From CAZNMF01 sp964573795 (GTDB lineage Bacteria; Acidobacteriota; Vicinamibacteria; Vicinamibacterales; SCN-69-37), in assembly GCA_964573795.1 (NCBI GenBank), contig CAZNMF010000036.1, positions 1 to 27,584 on the forward strand: a stretch of DNA of 27,584 nt. The letters are read 5' to 3'. Both the position numbers and the translations under genes were made by a program. Below are positions 14,906 through 23,772 of this stretch, piece after piece (positions within the stretch are counted from its first letter, which is position 1; each line of letters opens with the position of its first letter). The notes beneath the pieces were generated by a model. The model was not told the origin of the DNA. It searched no databases and worked only from the letters and a program-made list of their open reading frames with translations.

Positions 14906-17900
14906 ATGGAACTGCTGGGCATCGAGCCGCTCGAAGAGCATGCGCGGCGGCTCGCCGCGCTGTTGACGGCCGCCACACGGCGGCGACTGAGCGGTCGCCG
15001 CCACCTGACCGATCTCGAGGGCGACCTGACGTCGCTGCGCGAGGTCTACATCGCGCTGAGCGACGACGCCCGGCTCGGCGAGGAGTCGTCGCCGGCCGCC
15101 GAGTGGCTGCTCGACAACTTCCCCGCCATCTCCGCCGCGGCGCGCGACATCCGCCACGATCTGCCGGCGGCGTTCTATCGCCGGCTGCCGCAGATGCAGA
15201 CGGACGAGTTCGCCGGCCTGGCGCGCGTCCACGCGCTCGCGTCCGAGCTCATCGGCCACAGCGCCGGCCGCCTGGACGCGCAGCGCCTGCAGCGCTTCAT
15301 CATCGCGTTCCAGTCCATCACGCCGCTCACGATGGGTGAGCTGTGGGCGTGGCCGAGCGTCCTCAAGCTCGCGCTCGTCCACTATCTGCGCGAGCGTGCG
15401 GACGTGCTCGCCGCCGATCGCGCCGATCGCCGCGCCGCCGATCGTCTCGCCGCGTCGCTCCAGCCGCGCGAGCGCGACCGGCCGTGGCCGGCCGAGATGA
15501 GCTCGACGTTCGTGATCCGGCTGCTCCAGCGGTCGCGTGAGCACGAGCCGGAGATCGGCGCGCTGCGCCAGGAGCTCGACGCGGTCCTGGCCGCGCGCGG
15601 CCAGACGCTCGAGGACGTGATCCGCGCCGAGGGCCGGCACGAAGCCACCGAGCAGGCCTTCATGTCGAGCCTGATCGGCAGCCTGCGCCTCGTCACGACG
15701 TTCGACTGGACCGAGTACTTCGAGAGCGTCAGCCTCGTCGAGCAGGTGCTCCAGCGCGATCCGGCGGGCGTCTACGCGCGCATGGATTTCCAGAGCCGCG
15801 ATCGCTACCGCCACGCGATCGAGGAGATGGCCGCACCGGCCGGCGAGGCGCAGCTGCGCGTGGCGCTGAAGGCCGTCGAGCGCGCGCGCCAGGTCGCGGA
15901 GCGGGCGCCCGGCGATCGCCGCGCGCACATCGGCTACTACCTGATCGGCAACGGCCGCGGCCCGTTCGAGAAAGGGATCGGCTGGAGCCCGGCGCCGATC
16001 GTGCGCGTGCGCCGGCTGTTCTTCCGGTGCGCGACGCCGGCCTATCTCGGCGCGATCGCGCTCGGCACGGGCGCGCTCGTCGGCGCCGCGCTCGTCTTCG
16101 GGCGCCACTACGGCTGGCGCGGCTGGCAGCTCGTGCTGCTCACGCTGCTGACGATCGTCCCGGCGAGCGAGTTGACGATCCAGATCCTGCAGCGCGTCAT
16201 CAGCCGGCTCATCCCGCCGCGCCGCCTGCCGCGCCTCGAGCTGCGCACGGTGCCGGCCGAGGATCGGACGATGGTGATCGTCCCGACGATTCTGGACAGC
16301 GTCGCGCGCGTCCACGACCTGCTGGCGCACCTCGAGGTGCAGGCGCTCGGCAACCTCGATCCGCACATCCACTTCGCGATCCTCAGCGACTTCCGCGACG
16401 CGACGACGGAGACGCTGCCGCAGGACGCGGCGATCCTCGAGGCCGCACGCGCCGGCGTCGACCGGCTCAACCGCGAGCACGGCGACGGACGCGACGATCG
16501 CTTCTTCCTCTGCCATCGCCGGCGGCAATGGAACGCGCGCGAGGGGCTGTGGATGGGCTGGGAGCGCAAGCGCGGCAAGATCGAAGAGCTCAACCGGCTG
16601 CTGCGCGGCGCCACCGACACGAGCGTCGTCGTCCACGTCGGCGACGCCGCGATCCTGCGCGGGGTGCGCTACTGCATCACGCTCGACAGCGACACGGCGC
16701 TGCCGCGCGACGCGGCGCGCACGCTCGTCGGCATCGTCACGCACCCGCTCAACCGCGCGGTGGTCGATCCGGCGTCCGGCCGCGTCGTCGACGGCTACGG
16801 GATCCTGCAGCCGCGCGTGAGCGTGACGTTCGCGAGCGCCGCCGGCTCGCTCTTCGCGCGGCTGTACTCGGGGCACACGGGCGTCGATCCCTACACGACC
16901 GCCGTGTCCGACACGTATCAGGACCTGTTCGGCGAGGGCATCTTCACCGGCAAGGGCCTGTACGACGTCGACGCGTTCATGGCCTCCCTCGGCGACAGCG
17001 TGCCGGACAACGCCTTGCTGTCGCACGATCTGTTCGAGGGCCTGCGCGCGCGCGTCGCGCTCGTCTCCGACATCGAGCTGGTCGACGACTACCCCACGAG
17101 CGTCCTGACGCACGCGCGGCGGCAGCACCGCTGGATCCGCGGCGACTGGCAGATCGTCTTCTGGCTGTTCCCGTTCGTGCCGTCGCGCCGCGGCCTGACG
17201 CGCAACTCGCTGCCGCTGATGGCGCGCTGGAAGATCTTCGACAACCTCCGCCGCAGCCTCGTGCCGCTCGCGCTGCTGGCGATGCTCGTCGCCGGCTGGA
17301 CCGTGCTGCCCGGCCCGCTCTGGTTCTGGATGACGGCCGCGCTGGTCGTCATCGCGTCGCAGCTGCTGCCGCTCGTCGGCCGCCTGCTCGTGGGGCCGTC
17401 GCGATCGCAGTCCTTCCCGGTGTTCTGGCGCAATCTCCGCGAGGACACGGCGACGGCGCTCGGCCAGATCGTGCTCGGCCTCACGTTCCTCGCCTATCAC
17501 GCGTGGGAGACGACGCACGCGGTCGTGCTGACGCTCGTGCGGGTGATCGTGACGCGGCGCCGGCTCCTCGAGTGGGAGACGGCGGCCGTCGCAGCCGCGC
17601 GATCGGCCGGACTGATCGGCCGTCGCGGCCTGCGCCAGTTCGCGCTCGAGATGATGGCGAGCCCAATCATCGCCGCGGGTGCCGCGGCGCTGATTGCCAT
17701 CGTGCGGCCGATGGCGTTCCTCGCGGCGGCGCCCTTCCTGCTGCTGTGGGCGGCGGCGCCGGCGATCGGCTACTGGCTGAGTCTGCCGATCGGCCCGCGC
17801 CAGCGCCGGCTGACCGACGCCGATCGATCGCTCATCCGCGTGACCGCGCGCGAGACGTGGTCGTACTTCGAGACGTTCGTCACCGAGGCGGACGGCTGGC

Positions 17901-20900
17901 TGCCGCCGGACAACTATCAGCGCGCCGGCGCGGCGCCGCAACTCGCGCGCCGCACGTCGCCGACCAACGTCGCGATGAGCCTGCTGTCGTCGCTCGCCGC
18001 GCACGATCTCGGCTATCTCACGACGGCGGCGCTCGTGGCGCGCGTCGATCGCACGCTCACCACCCTCGAGAGCCTCGAGCGCTTCGAGGGCCATTTCCTC
18101 AACTGGTACGACACGTCGACGCGCGAGCCGCTGCGGCCGCACTACGTCTCGACGGTCGACAGCGGGAATCTGGCGGGTGCGCTCATCGCGCTCGGCCACG
18201 GACTGCGGCAGATCGCCGGCGCGCCGCAGGCGCTGGCGCCACGGCTCGACGGGATCGTCGACACGGCGCAGGTGCTGCAGCGCGTCGCCGCCGGGAGTGG
18301 CGCGCACGAGGCGGCCGCGCTGGCGCGCCGCGCCGCGGAGGAGGCCGCGCGCGCACGCAGCGGCGGCGACACCGCCCCGCTCGGTCGCGTACGCGATGCG
18401 CTGCTCGCCGCGGCGCCCGACGTCGACGAGGTCGACACCGACGAGACGGCGGACGGCGTCGACGAGGTGCGCGTCTGGCGGCGCGCGCTGGCCGACGCGA
18501 TCGCGGGTCTGCAGGCGCCCGTGCCGGACGATGTCCCCGACCGCCTGCGCGATCTCGCGGCGCGCGCGTCGCGGCTGGTCGACGCGATGCGCTTCGAGTT
18601 CCTGTACGACCGGCGGCGCCGCATCTTCACGATCGGCTACCGGCTGGCCGACGCGGACGGCCCGGGCCGCGCCGACAACGCCTTCTACGACCTGCTCGCC
18701 TCCGAAGCGCGGCTGGCGAGCTTCGTCGCGATCGCGAAGGGCGACGTCCCGCAGCACCACTGGTTCCAGCTCGGCCGTCTGGTCACGAACGTCCACGGGC
18801 GCGCGACGCTGCTGTCGTGGGGCGGCACGATGTTCGAGTACCTCATGCCGCTGCTCCTGATGCGATCGTTTCCGGGCACGCTGCTCGATCAGAGCTGCCA
18901 CACGTGCGTCGCCCGTCAGATGGACTACGCGCGCCGGCGCGGCATCCCGTGGGGCGTCTCGGAGTCCGCGTACCCGCTCACCGATCGCGCAGGGACCTAT
19001 CAGTACAAAGCCTTCGGCGTGCCGGGCCTCGGCCTGAAGCGCGGGCTCGATGAGGATCTCGTCGTCGCGCCGTACGCGACGGCGCTCGCGAGCCTCGTCG
19101 ATCCGGCCGCGGCCGCGAGCAACTTCCGGCGGCTCGCCCGCGCGGGCGCGCACGGCCGATTCGGCTTCTACGAAGCGCTCGACTACGGCGGACGCGCGCG
19201 ATCGGCGCGCGCCGGCGACGCGCCGCCGGCGAGCCGCGCGCGGGCGGAGATCGTCCAGGCATTCTTCAGCCATCACCAGGGCATGTCGCTCGTCGCGCTC
19301 ACCAACGTCGTCTGTCCGGACGTGTTCGTCGCGCGCTTCCACGCCGATCCGCGTGTGCAGGCGACCGAGCTGGTGCTGCAGGAGCGCGTGCCGCGCGAAG
19401 CGATCGTCTCCGAGCCGCGTCCGGCCGACGGCATCAACGTGCGCACCACCGTGCCCGCCGTGAGCGTGCGCCGGTTCCGCTCGCCGCACACCGCCAGCGT
19501 GCACACGCACGTGCTGTCGAACGGCCGCTACACGACGGCGATCACGCACGCCGGCGGCGGCTACAGCACGTACCGCGGCCTGGCGATCACGCGCCAGCGG
19601 GAGGACCGGACGTCGGACGTCGGCGCGCACTTCATCTACCTGCGCGATCCCTGGTCGGGACACGTCTGGTCGCCGACGTACCTGCCCGTCTGCACCGAGC
19701 CTGACGAGTACGCGGTCACCTTCGAGCTCGACAAGGTCCTGTTCACGCGCCGCGACGGCGATTTCGAGACGCAGCTCCAGATCGCCGTGTCGCCCGAGGA
19801 CGATCTGGAGGTGCGGCGGCTGTCGATCACCAACCACGGATCGCGTCCGCGCGAGATCGAGGTCACGAGCTACGCCGAGATCGTGCTCGGACGTCCGGAG
19901 GACGATCTGGCGCACCCGGCGTTCGGCAAGCTCTTCGTCGAGACCGAGCACGACGCGCAGCATGCGGGCCTGCTGTTCAGCCGGCGGGCGCGCGGCCCCG
20001 AGGACACGCCGCTCTGGGCGTTCCACGTGCTGGGCGTCGACGGCCGTCTCGGCGGCGCCGTGGAATGGGAGACCGATCGCGCGCAGTTCCTCGGCCGCGG
20101 GCGGACCGCGGCCCGGCCGATCGCGCTCGACGGCCGCGCGCTGTCCGGCACGACCGGCGCCGTCCTCGATCCGGTCGCCGCGCTGCGCGATCGCGTGCGT
20201 CTCGCGCCCGGCGCGTTCGTCCGCGTGACCTTCGCGACGGGCGTCGCCGCGACGCGCGACGCGGCCCGCGCGCTCGTCAGCAAGTACCGCGACGGCAGCG
20301 CCGCCGCGCGCGCGTTCTCCATGGCGTTCACCGACGCGCGCGTGACGCTGCAGCACCTGGGCCTCAGCGACGAGCTCGCGATGCTCTACTCGCGCCTGGC
20401 CTCGCGCGTCTTCGGCTCGGACGTCTCCTGCTCGAGCCCCGGCGCGCTCGCCCGCAACACGCTGTCGCAGCCCAACCTGTGGGGCTACGGCATCTCCGGC
20501 GACCTGCCGATCGTGCTCGTGCGCGTCGGCGCCGCCGACGACGTGGCGCTCGTCCGCCAAGTGCTGTTCGCCCAGGAGTACTGGCGCGTCCAGCACCTGC
20601 GCGCGGACGTCGTCGTCCTCAACGAACATCCCGCGGACTATCTCGACGACGTGCAGCAACTGCTCGTCACGCTGCTGCGCGAGGGACGGTGGGCGGGCTG
20701 GAAGGACAAGCCCGGCGGGATCTTCCTGCTGCGCGCGGAAGGCATGGGCCAGGCCGATCGCGACCTGCTCGAAGCCGTCGCGCGCGTCGTGCTGATCGGC
20801 GAGCTCGGCCCGCTGGATCGGCAGATGGACCGGCCCGCGCCGTGGCTGTTCGAAGAGCACGTCGTCACGCCGCCGCCGACGCTGGCGGCGCCCGAGCCGG

Positions 20901-23398
20901 CGGGGGCGCCGCTCCCGGTCCCGCGGCTGGTGATGGGCAACGGTCTCGGCGGCTTCACGCCGGACGGCCGCGAGTACGTCGTCGTGCTGGACGGCGATCG
21001 CGAGACGCCGCTGCCGTGGTCGAACGTGATCGCCAATCCGGACGCCGGCACGATCGTGACCGCGTCCGGCGCGGCGTTCACGTGGGCGGCCAACAGCCGC
21101 GAGAACCGCCTGACGCCGTTCGCCAACGATCCGGTCTCGGACCCGACGGGCGAGGCCATCTACCTCCGCGACAACGACTCGGGCGCCGTGTGGAGCGCGA
21201 CGCCCGGTCCGCTGCCGCGCGACAGACGCGCGGGGCGATGGGTGATCCGCCACACCGCCGGATCGACGCGCTTCGTGCATGCGACGGCGACGCTGCAGCA
21301 GGAGCTCGTCATCGGCGTCGACTCGCGGGATCCGGTGAAGCTGTCGCTGTTGACGCTGACCAACACGTCTTCGGCGCCGCGCCGCGTGAGCGTGTTCGGC
21401 TACGTCGAGTGGTGTCTCGGGCCGCCGACCGGCATGGGCCGGCGATTCGTCGTCACGAGCCTGGACGCCGCGACGCACGCGCTCGTGGCGCGCAACGCCT
21501 ACACCCAGGACTTCCGCGAGCACGTGGCCTTCCTGCACGGGACGCCCGCCGCGGCCGCGTACACGTGCGATCGCACCGAGTTCCTCGGGCGCCACGGCAC
21601 CACGGCGCGCCCGGCCGCGCTCGCGCGGCCACATCTGGCCGGCCGTTCCGGCGCGGGCCTCGATCCCTGCGCGGCGCTCCAGATCGATCTCGAGATCCCG
21701 CCGGGCGAGTCGCGCCAGGCCGCGTTCGTCCTGGGGCAGGCCGCCAGCGCCGCCGCGGCGTCGGCGCTCGCCGCTCGCTACGACACGATCGCCGACGTGC
21801 GCGCCTCGCTCGAGCGCGCGAGCCAGTTCTGGGACGACACGCTCGACGCGGTGCAGGTCCACACGCCGGACGACTCGTTCGATCTGCTGGTGAACCGCTG
21901 GCTGCTCTATCAGACGCTGAGCGCGCGCGTCTGGGCCCGCTCCGGACCGTCGCAGCCGGGCGGCGCGTTCGGCTTCCGCGATCAGCTGCAGGATGTCGTC
22001 GCGCTGCTCCACGCACGCCCGGATCTCTGCCGCGAGCACCTGCTGCGCGCGGCCGCGCGGCAGTTCACCGAGGGCGACGTGCAGCACTGGTGGCATCCGC
22101 CGTCCGGACGCGGCACGCGCACGCGCTGCTCGGACGATCTGCTGTGGCTGCCGTACGCCGTGTCGGCCTACGTGCGGCACACCGGAGACGACGGCGTCCT
22201 CGACGAGCACGTACCGTTCCTCACGGCCCCGCCGCTCGAGCCGGGCGAGCAGGAGGCCTACATCCAGCCGTCGATCGCCACGGAATCGGCGCCGCTGTTC
22301 GATCACCTGTGCCGCGCGATCGATCGATCCATGAAGTACGGCGCGCACGGCCTGCCGCTGATGGGATCCGGCGACTGGAACGACGGCATGAACCGCGTCG
22401 GTGCGCTCGGCCGCGGCGAAAGCGTCTGGCTCGGCTGGTTCCTGGTGACCGTGCTGAGCGAGACCGCGATCCTGTGCGATCGGCGCGCCGACCACGCGCG
22501 CGCCGATCGCTATCGCACGCAGGCGCGCTGGCTGACCGCCACGCTCGAGCTGGCGTGGGACGGCGCCTGGTACCGGCGCGCGTATTTCGACGACGGGACG
22601 CCGCTGGGATCGGTGCAGAACGACGAGTGCAAGCTCGATTCGATCACGCAGTCGTGGGCGGTGCTGTCGGAGTCCGCCGATCCGAAGCGCGCCGCCGGCG
22701 CGATGGACATCGTGAGCGCGCAGCTCGTGCGCCGCGACGCGCAGATCGTCCTGCTGCTGACGCCGCCGTTCGATCGCATGGATCACGACCCCGGCTACAT
22801 CAAGGGCTATCTGCCGGGCATCCGCGAGAACGGCGGCCAGTACACGCACGCCGCCCTGTGGACGGTGATCGCGCTCGCGCGCCTCGGCCGCGGCGACGAA
22901 GCGATGGAGCTGTTCCACATGATCAATCCGACGAGCCACACGCGATCGGCCGAGGGCGTCGATCGCTATCGCGTCGAGCCGTACGTCGTGGCGGCCGACG
23001 TGTACGCGCACCCGATGCACGTCGGCCGCGGCGGCTGGACCTGGTACACGGGATCGGCGGGTTGGATGTACCGCGCGGCGATCGACGAGCTCCTCGGGCT
23101 GCGGCGCGCGGCCGGGACGCTCGCCATCGCGCCCTGCGTGCCCGCGATGTGGCCGGACTTCGCCGTCGACCTGCGGCTGGGCCGCAGCCGCTATCGCATC
23201 ACGGTGGACAACCGCGCGCACCAGCAGGGCGGCGTGCGCACAGCGACGCTCGACGGGGCCGAGATCGATCCCGACGCGATCCCGTACGTCGACGACGGAC
23301 GCACGCACGAGATCGTCGTCGTGCTGGGCCCGGACGTGCCGCGGGAGCATGCCGGCCTGCGACGCGGCCGTGCGCGCCGCGAGCCGTCGCATCGGTAG
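14906..23398 (+). CDS. ndvB: Cyclic beta-1,2-glucan synthase (NdvB/Cgs type)
   Basis: The product is 2,830 residues, close to the usual 2,800-2,900 of the family, with no frameshift. The order is: an N-terminal helical region; membrane helices at about 375-430; a GT84 glycosyltransferase domain with the acidic motif D594-S-D596 and Q740-HRW743 in RRQHRWIRGDW; further helices at about 784-830, 849-881 and 913-962. A glucoamylase-like domain (about 985-1460) follows, containing WYDTSTREPL, STVDSGNLAG and AFGVPGLGLKRGL. Then come two GH94-type beta-sandwich segments (from about 1520 and 2008) and a GH94 catalytic barrel (about 2310-2742) with GDWNDGMN (D2493 the likely general acid). In rhizobia the enzyme initiates, elongates, phosphorolyses and cyclises beta-1,2-glucan from UDP-glucose at the inner membrane. 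The ribosome site is weak. No NdvA exporter gene lies in the window. Confidence 0.95.
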   Translation: MELLGIEPLEEHARRLAALLTAATRRRLSGRRHLTDLEGDLTSLREVYIALSDDARLGEESSPAAEWLLDNFPAISAAARDIRHDLPAAFYRRLPQMQTDEFAGLARVHALASELIGHSAGRLDAQRLQRFIIAFQSITPLTMGELWAWPSVLKLALVHYLRERADVLAADRADRRAADRLAASLQPRERDRPWPAEMSSTFVIRLLQRSREHEPEIGALRQELDAVLAARGQTLEDVIRAEGRHEATEQAFMSSLIGSLRLVTTFDWTEYFESVSLVEQVLQRDPAGVYARMDFQSRDRYRHAIEEMAAPAGEAQLRVALKAVERARQVAERAPGDRRAHIGYYLIGNGRGPFEKGIGWSPAPIVRVRRLFFRCATPAYLGAIALGTGALVGAALVFGRHYGWRGWQLVLLTLLTIVPASELTIQILQRVISRLIPPRRLPRLELRTVPAEDRTMVIVPTILDSVARVHDLLAHLEVQALGNLDPHIHFAILSDFRDATTETLPQDAAILEAARAGVDRLNREHGDGRDDRFFLCHRRRQWNAREGLWMGWERKRGKIEELNRLLRGATDTSVVVHVGDAAILRGVRYCITLDSDTALPRDAARTLVGIVTHPLNRAVVDPASGRVVDGYGILQPRVSVTFASAAGSLFARLYSGHTGVDPYTTAVSDTYQDLFGEGIFTGKGLYDVDAFMASLGDSVPDNALLSHDLFEGLRARVALVSDIELVDDYPTSVLTHARRQHRWIRGDWQIVFWLFPFVPSRRGLTRNSLPLMARWKIFDNLRRSLVPLALLAMLVAGWTVLPGPLWFWMTAALVVIASQLLPLVGRLLVGPSRSQSFPVFWRNLREDTATALGQIVLGLTFLAYHAWETTHAVVLTLVRVIVTRRRLLEWETAAVAAARSAGLIGRRGLRQFALEMMASPIIAAGAAALIAIVRPMAFLAAAPFLLLWAAAPAIGYWLSLPIGPRQRRLTDADRSLIRVTARETWSYFETFVTEADGWLPPDNYQRAGAAPQLARRTSPTNVAMSLLSSLAAHDLGYLTTAALVARVDRTLTTLESLERFEGHFLNWYDTSTREPLRPHYVSTVDSGNLAGALIALGHGLRQIAGAPQALAPRLDGIVDTAQVLQRVAAGSGAHEAAALARRAAEEAARARSGGDTAPLGRVRDALLAAAPDVDEVDTDETADGVDEVRVWRRALADAIAGLQAPVPDDVPDRLRDLAARASRLVDAMRFEFLYDRRRRIFTIGYRLADADGPGRADNAFYDLLASEARLASFVAIAKGDVPQHHWFQLGRLVTNVHGRATLLSWGGTMFEYLMPLLLMRSFPGTLLDQSCHTCVARQMDYARRRGIPWGVSESAYPLTDRAGTYQYKAFGVPGLGLKRGLDEDLVVAPYATALASLVDPAAAASNFRRLARAGAHGRFGFYEALDYGGRARSARAGDAPPASRARAEIVQAFFSHHQGMSLVALTNVVCPDVFVARFHADPRVQATELVLQERVPREAIVSEPRPADGINVRTTVPAVSVRRFRSPHTASVHTHVLSNGRYTTAITHAGGGYSTYRGLAITRQREDRTSDVGAHFIYLRDPWSGHVWSPTYLPVCTEPDEYAVTFELDKVLFTRRDGDFETQLQIAVSPEDDLEVRRLSITNHGSRPREIEVTSYAEIVLGRPEDDLAHPAFGKLFVETEHDAQHAGLLFSRRARGPEDTPLWAFHVLGVDGRLGGAVEWETDRAQFLGRGRTAARPIALDGRALSGTTGAVLDPVAALRDRVRLAPGAFVRVTFATGVAATRDAARALVSKYRDGSAAARAFSMAFTDARVTLQHLGLSDELAMLYSRLASRVFGSDVSCSSPGALARNTLSQPNLWGYGISGDLPIVLVRVGAADDVALVRQVLFAQEYWRVQHLRADVVVLNEHPADYLDDVQQLLVTLLREGRWAGWKDKPGGIFLLRAEGMGQADRDLLEAVARVVLIGELGPLDRQMDRPAPWLFEEHVVTPPPTLAAPEPAGAPLPVPRLVMGNGLGGFTPDGREYVVVLDGDRETPLPWSNVIANPDAGTIVTASGAAFTWAANSRENRLTPFANDPVSDPTGEAIYLRDNDSGAVWSATPGPLPRDRRAGRWVIRHTAGSTRFVHATATLQQELVIGVDSRDPVKLSLLTLTNTSSAPRRVSVFGYVEWCLGPPTGMGRRFVVTSLDAATHALVARNAYTQDFREHVAFLHGTPAAAAYTCDRTEFLGRHGTTARPAALARPHLAGRSGAGLDPCAALQIDLEIPPGESRQAAFVLGQAASAAAASALAARYDTIADVRASLERASQFWDDTLDAVQVHTPDDSFDLLVNRWLLYQTLSARVWARSGPSQPGGAFGFRDQLQDVVALLHARPDLCREHLLRAAARQFTEGDVQHWWHPPSGRGTRTRCSDDLLWLPYAVSAYVRHTGDDGVLDEHVPFLTAPPLEPGEQEAYIQPSIATESAPLFDHLCRAIDRSMKYGAHGLPLMGSGDWNDGMNRVGALGRGESVWLGWFLVTVLSETAILCDRRADHARADRYRTQARWLTATLELAWDGAWYRRAYFDDGTPLGSVQNDECKLDSITQSWAVLSESADPKRAAGAMDIVSAQLVRRDAQIVLLLTPPFDRMDHDPGYIKGYLPGIRENGGQYTHAALWTVIALARLGRGDEAMELFHMINPTSHTRSAEGVDRYRVEPYVVAADVYAHPMHVGRGGWTWYTGSAGWMYRAAIDELLGLRRAAGTLAIAPCVPAMWPDFAVDLRLGRSRYRITVDNRAHQQGGVRTATLDGAEIDPDAIPYVDDGRTHEIVVVLGPDVPREHAGLRRGRARREPSHR

Positions 23399-23404
23399 AC
23401 GCGT

Positions 23405-23467
23405 GGGACATGACGAAGGGACCAGGGGACCAGGGGACCAAGGGACCAAGGGACGACACGATGTCCC
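23405..23467. repeat. Tandem 8-bp repeat inside inverted GGGACAT/ATGTCCC
   Basis: From 23418 the unit gggacca(g/a) repeats four times with a partial fifth. GGGACAT (23405-23411) and ATGTCCC (23461-23467) flank it and could pair as a 7-bp stem. It lies just past the glucan synthase stop. It may help end transcription but lacks a U-run. Confidence 0.6.
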
Positions 23468-23506
23468 GTCGCCGGTAGCCTGCGGCCCGTAGCCCCAAGC
23501 CCGTGT

Positions 23507-23560
23507 AGCAACTGTCTTGGGCGCAGGGGGTCGCTGGTTCGAATCCAGTCGCCCCGACCA
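23507..23560 (+). pseudogene. tRNA-Pro(TGG) 3' fragment, likely integration (att) site remnant
   Basis: The anticodon loop reads c-t-TGG-g-c, with T33 and G37 as expected for tRNA-Pro. It sits on a CTGT/GCAG stem (23512-23515 with 23523-23526). A five-pair T arm (GCTGG 23533-23537 with CCAGT 23545-23549) closes the loop TTCGAAT. The acceptor 3' strand CGCCCCG (23550-23556), discriminator A and encoded CCA follow. Intact bacterial tRNA-Pro begins CGGGGCG. Here the corresponding 5' position (23483) reads CGGCCCG with two C-C mismatches, and no D stem can form, so the 5' half is missing or replaced by repeat sequence. Such 3' tRNA pieces are the usual footprints of tyrosine-recombinase islands. 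Composition and gene content change immediately downstream. Confidence 0.72.
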
Positions 23561-23573
23561 AAATCATGATCTG

Positions 23574-23592
23574 TAGGTCACCTATAGGTCAC
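23574..23592. repeat. Doubled TAGGTCAC motif next to the tRNA fragment
   Basis: TAGGTCAC occurs at 23574-23581 and 23585-23592, spaced 11 bp (one helical turn) apart and 13 bp downstream of CCA. Same-face iterated sites near an att core are typical of recombinase or excisionase arm sites, but two short copies may be chance. Confidence 0.45.
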
Positions 23593-23772
23593 AGGCCGCG
23601 GGCGGGGAAACTGGGCCGGCCCTTGACCTCGACGTGGCCGGCCATGCAGAGGCCCCCCGGGCCCGCACGCGTTCCCATCGAACGCGACGTTTCAAGCTAC
23701 CATTGCCGCGTCTTGGTCTCCCAGCGAGGCGGAGCACCAATCGTTCAGGCAAGTTTCGGAGGAGAAGCGACC

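Larger units (their letters stand above)
23399..23772. other. Intergenic boundary region between glucan synthase gene and the accessory island
   Basis: This 374-bp stretch holds, in order, an 8-bp tandem repeat within a wide inverted repeat, GTAGCC-type word repeats, the tRNA-Pro 3' fragment, a doubled TAGGTCAC motif and about 180 bp of leader before the NYN gene. The NYN frame is open back to 23566, but the added residues resemble nothing and the better ribosome site is at 23773. A minus-strand frame over the tRNA fragment (23567-23199) is spurious. Confidence 0.6.

Noticed and set aside
14534..23449. A 2,971-codon open frame on the minus strand opposite the glucan synthase gene
   Set aside because: The translation is almost entirely Arg, Ala, Asp, Glu, Val and Gly low-complexity sequence with no motif. 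It is the expected antisense shadow of a high-GC gene with strong third-position bias; the plus strand shows complete family domains.
23483..23560. Calling a complete functional tRNA-Pro gene
   Set aside because: The length would fit, but the D stem cannot form and the acceptor has two C-C mismatches, so only the 3' part is credible.
23199..23567. Minus-strand frame beginning MILVGATGFEPATPCAQ
   Set aside because: This is the antisense translation of the tRNA 3' fragment. GATGFEPAT-type proteins are recurrent artefacts of such regions.
23566..23772. Longer start for the NYN gene at 23566
   Set aside because: The additional 69 residues are Pro/Arg-rich and unlike any domain, whereas GTG 23773 has a strong ribosome site and begins at the first NYN strand.
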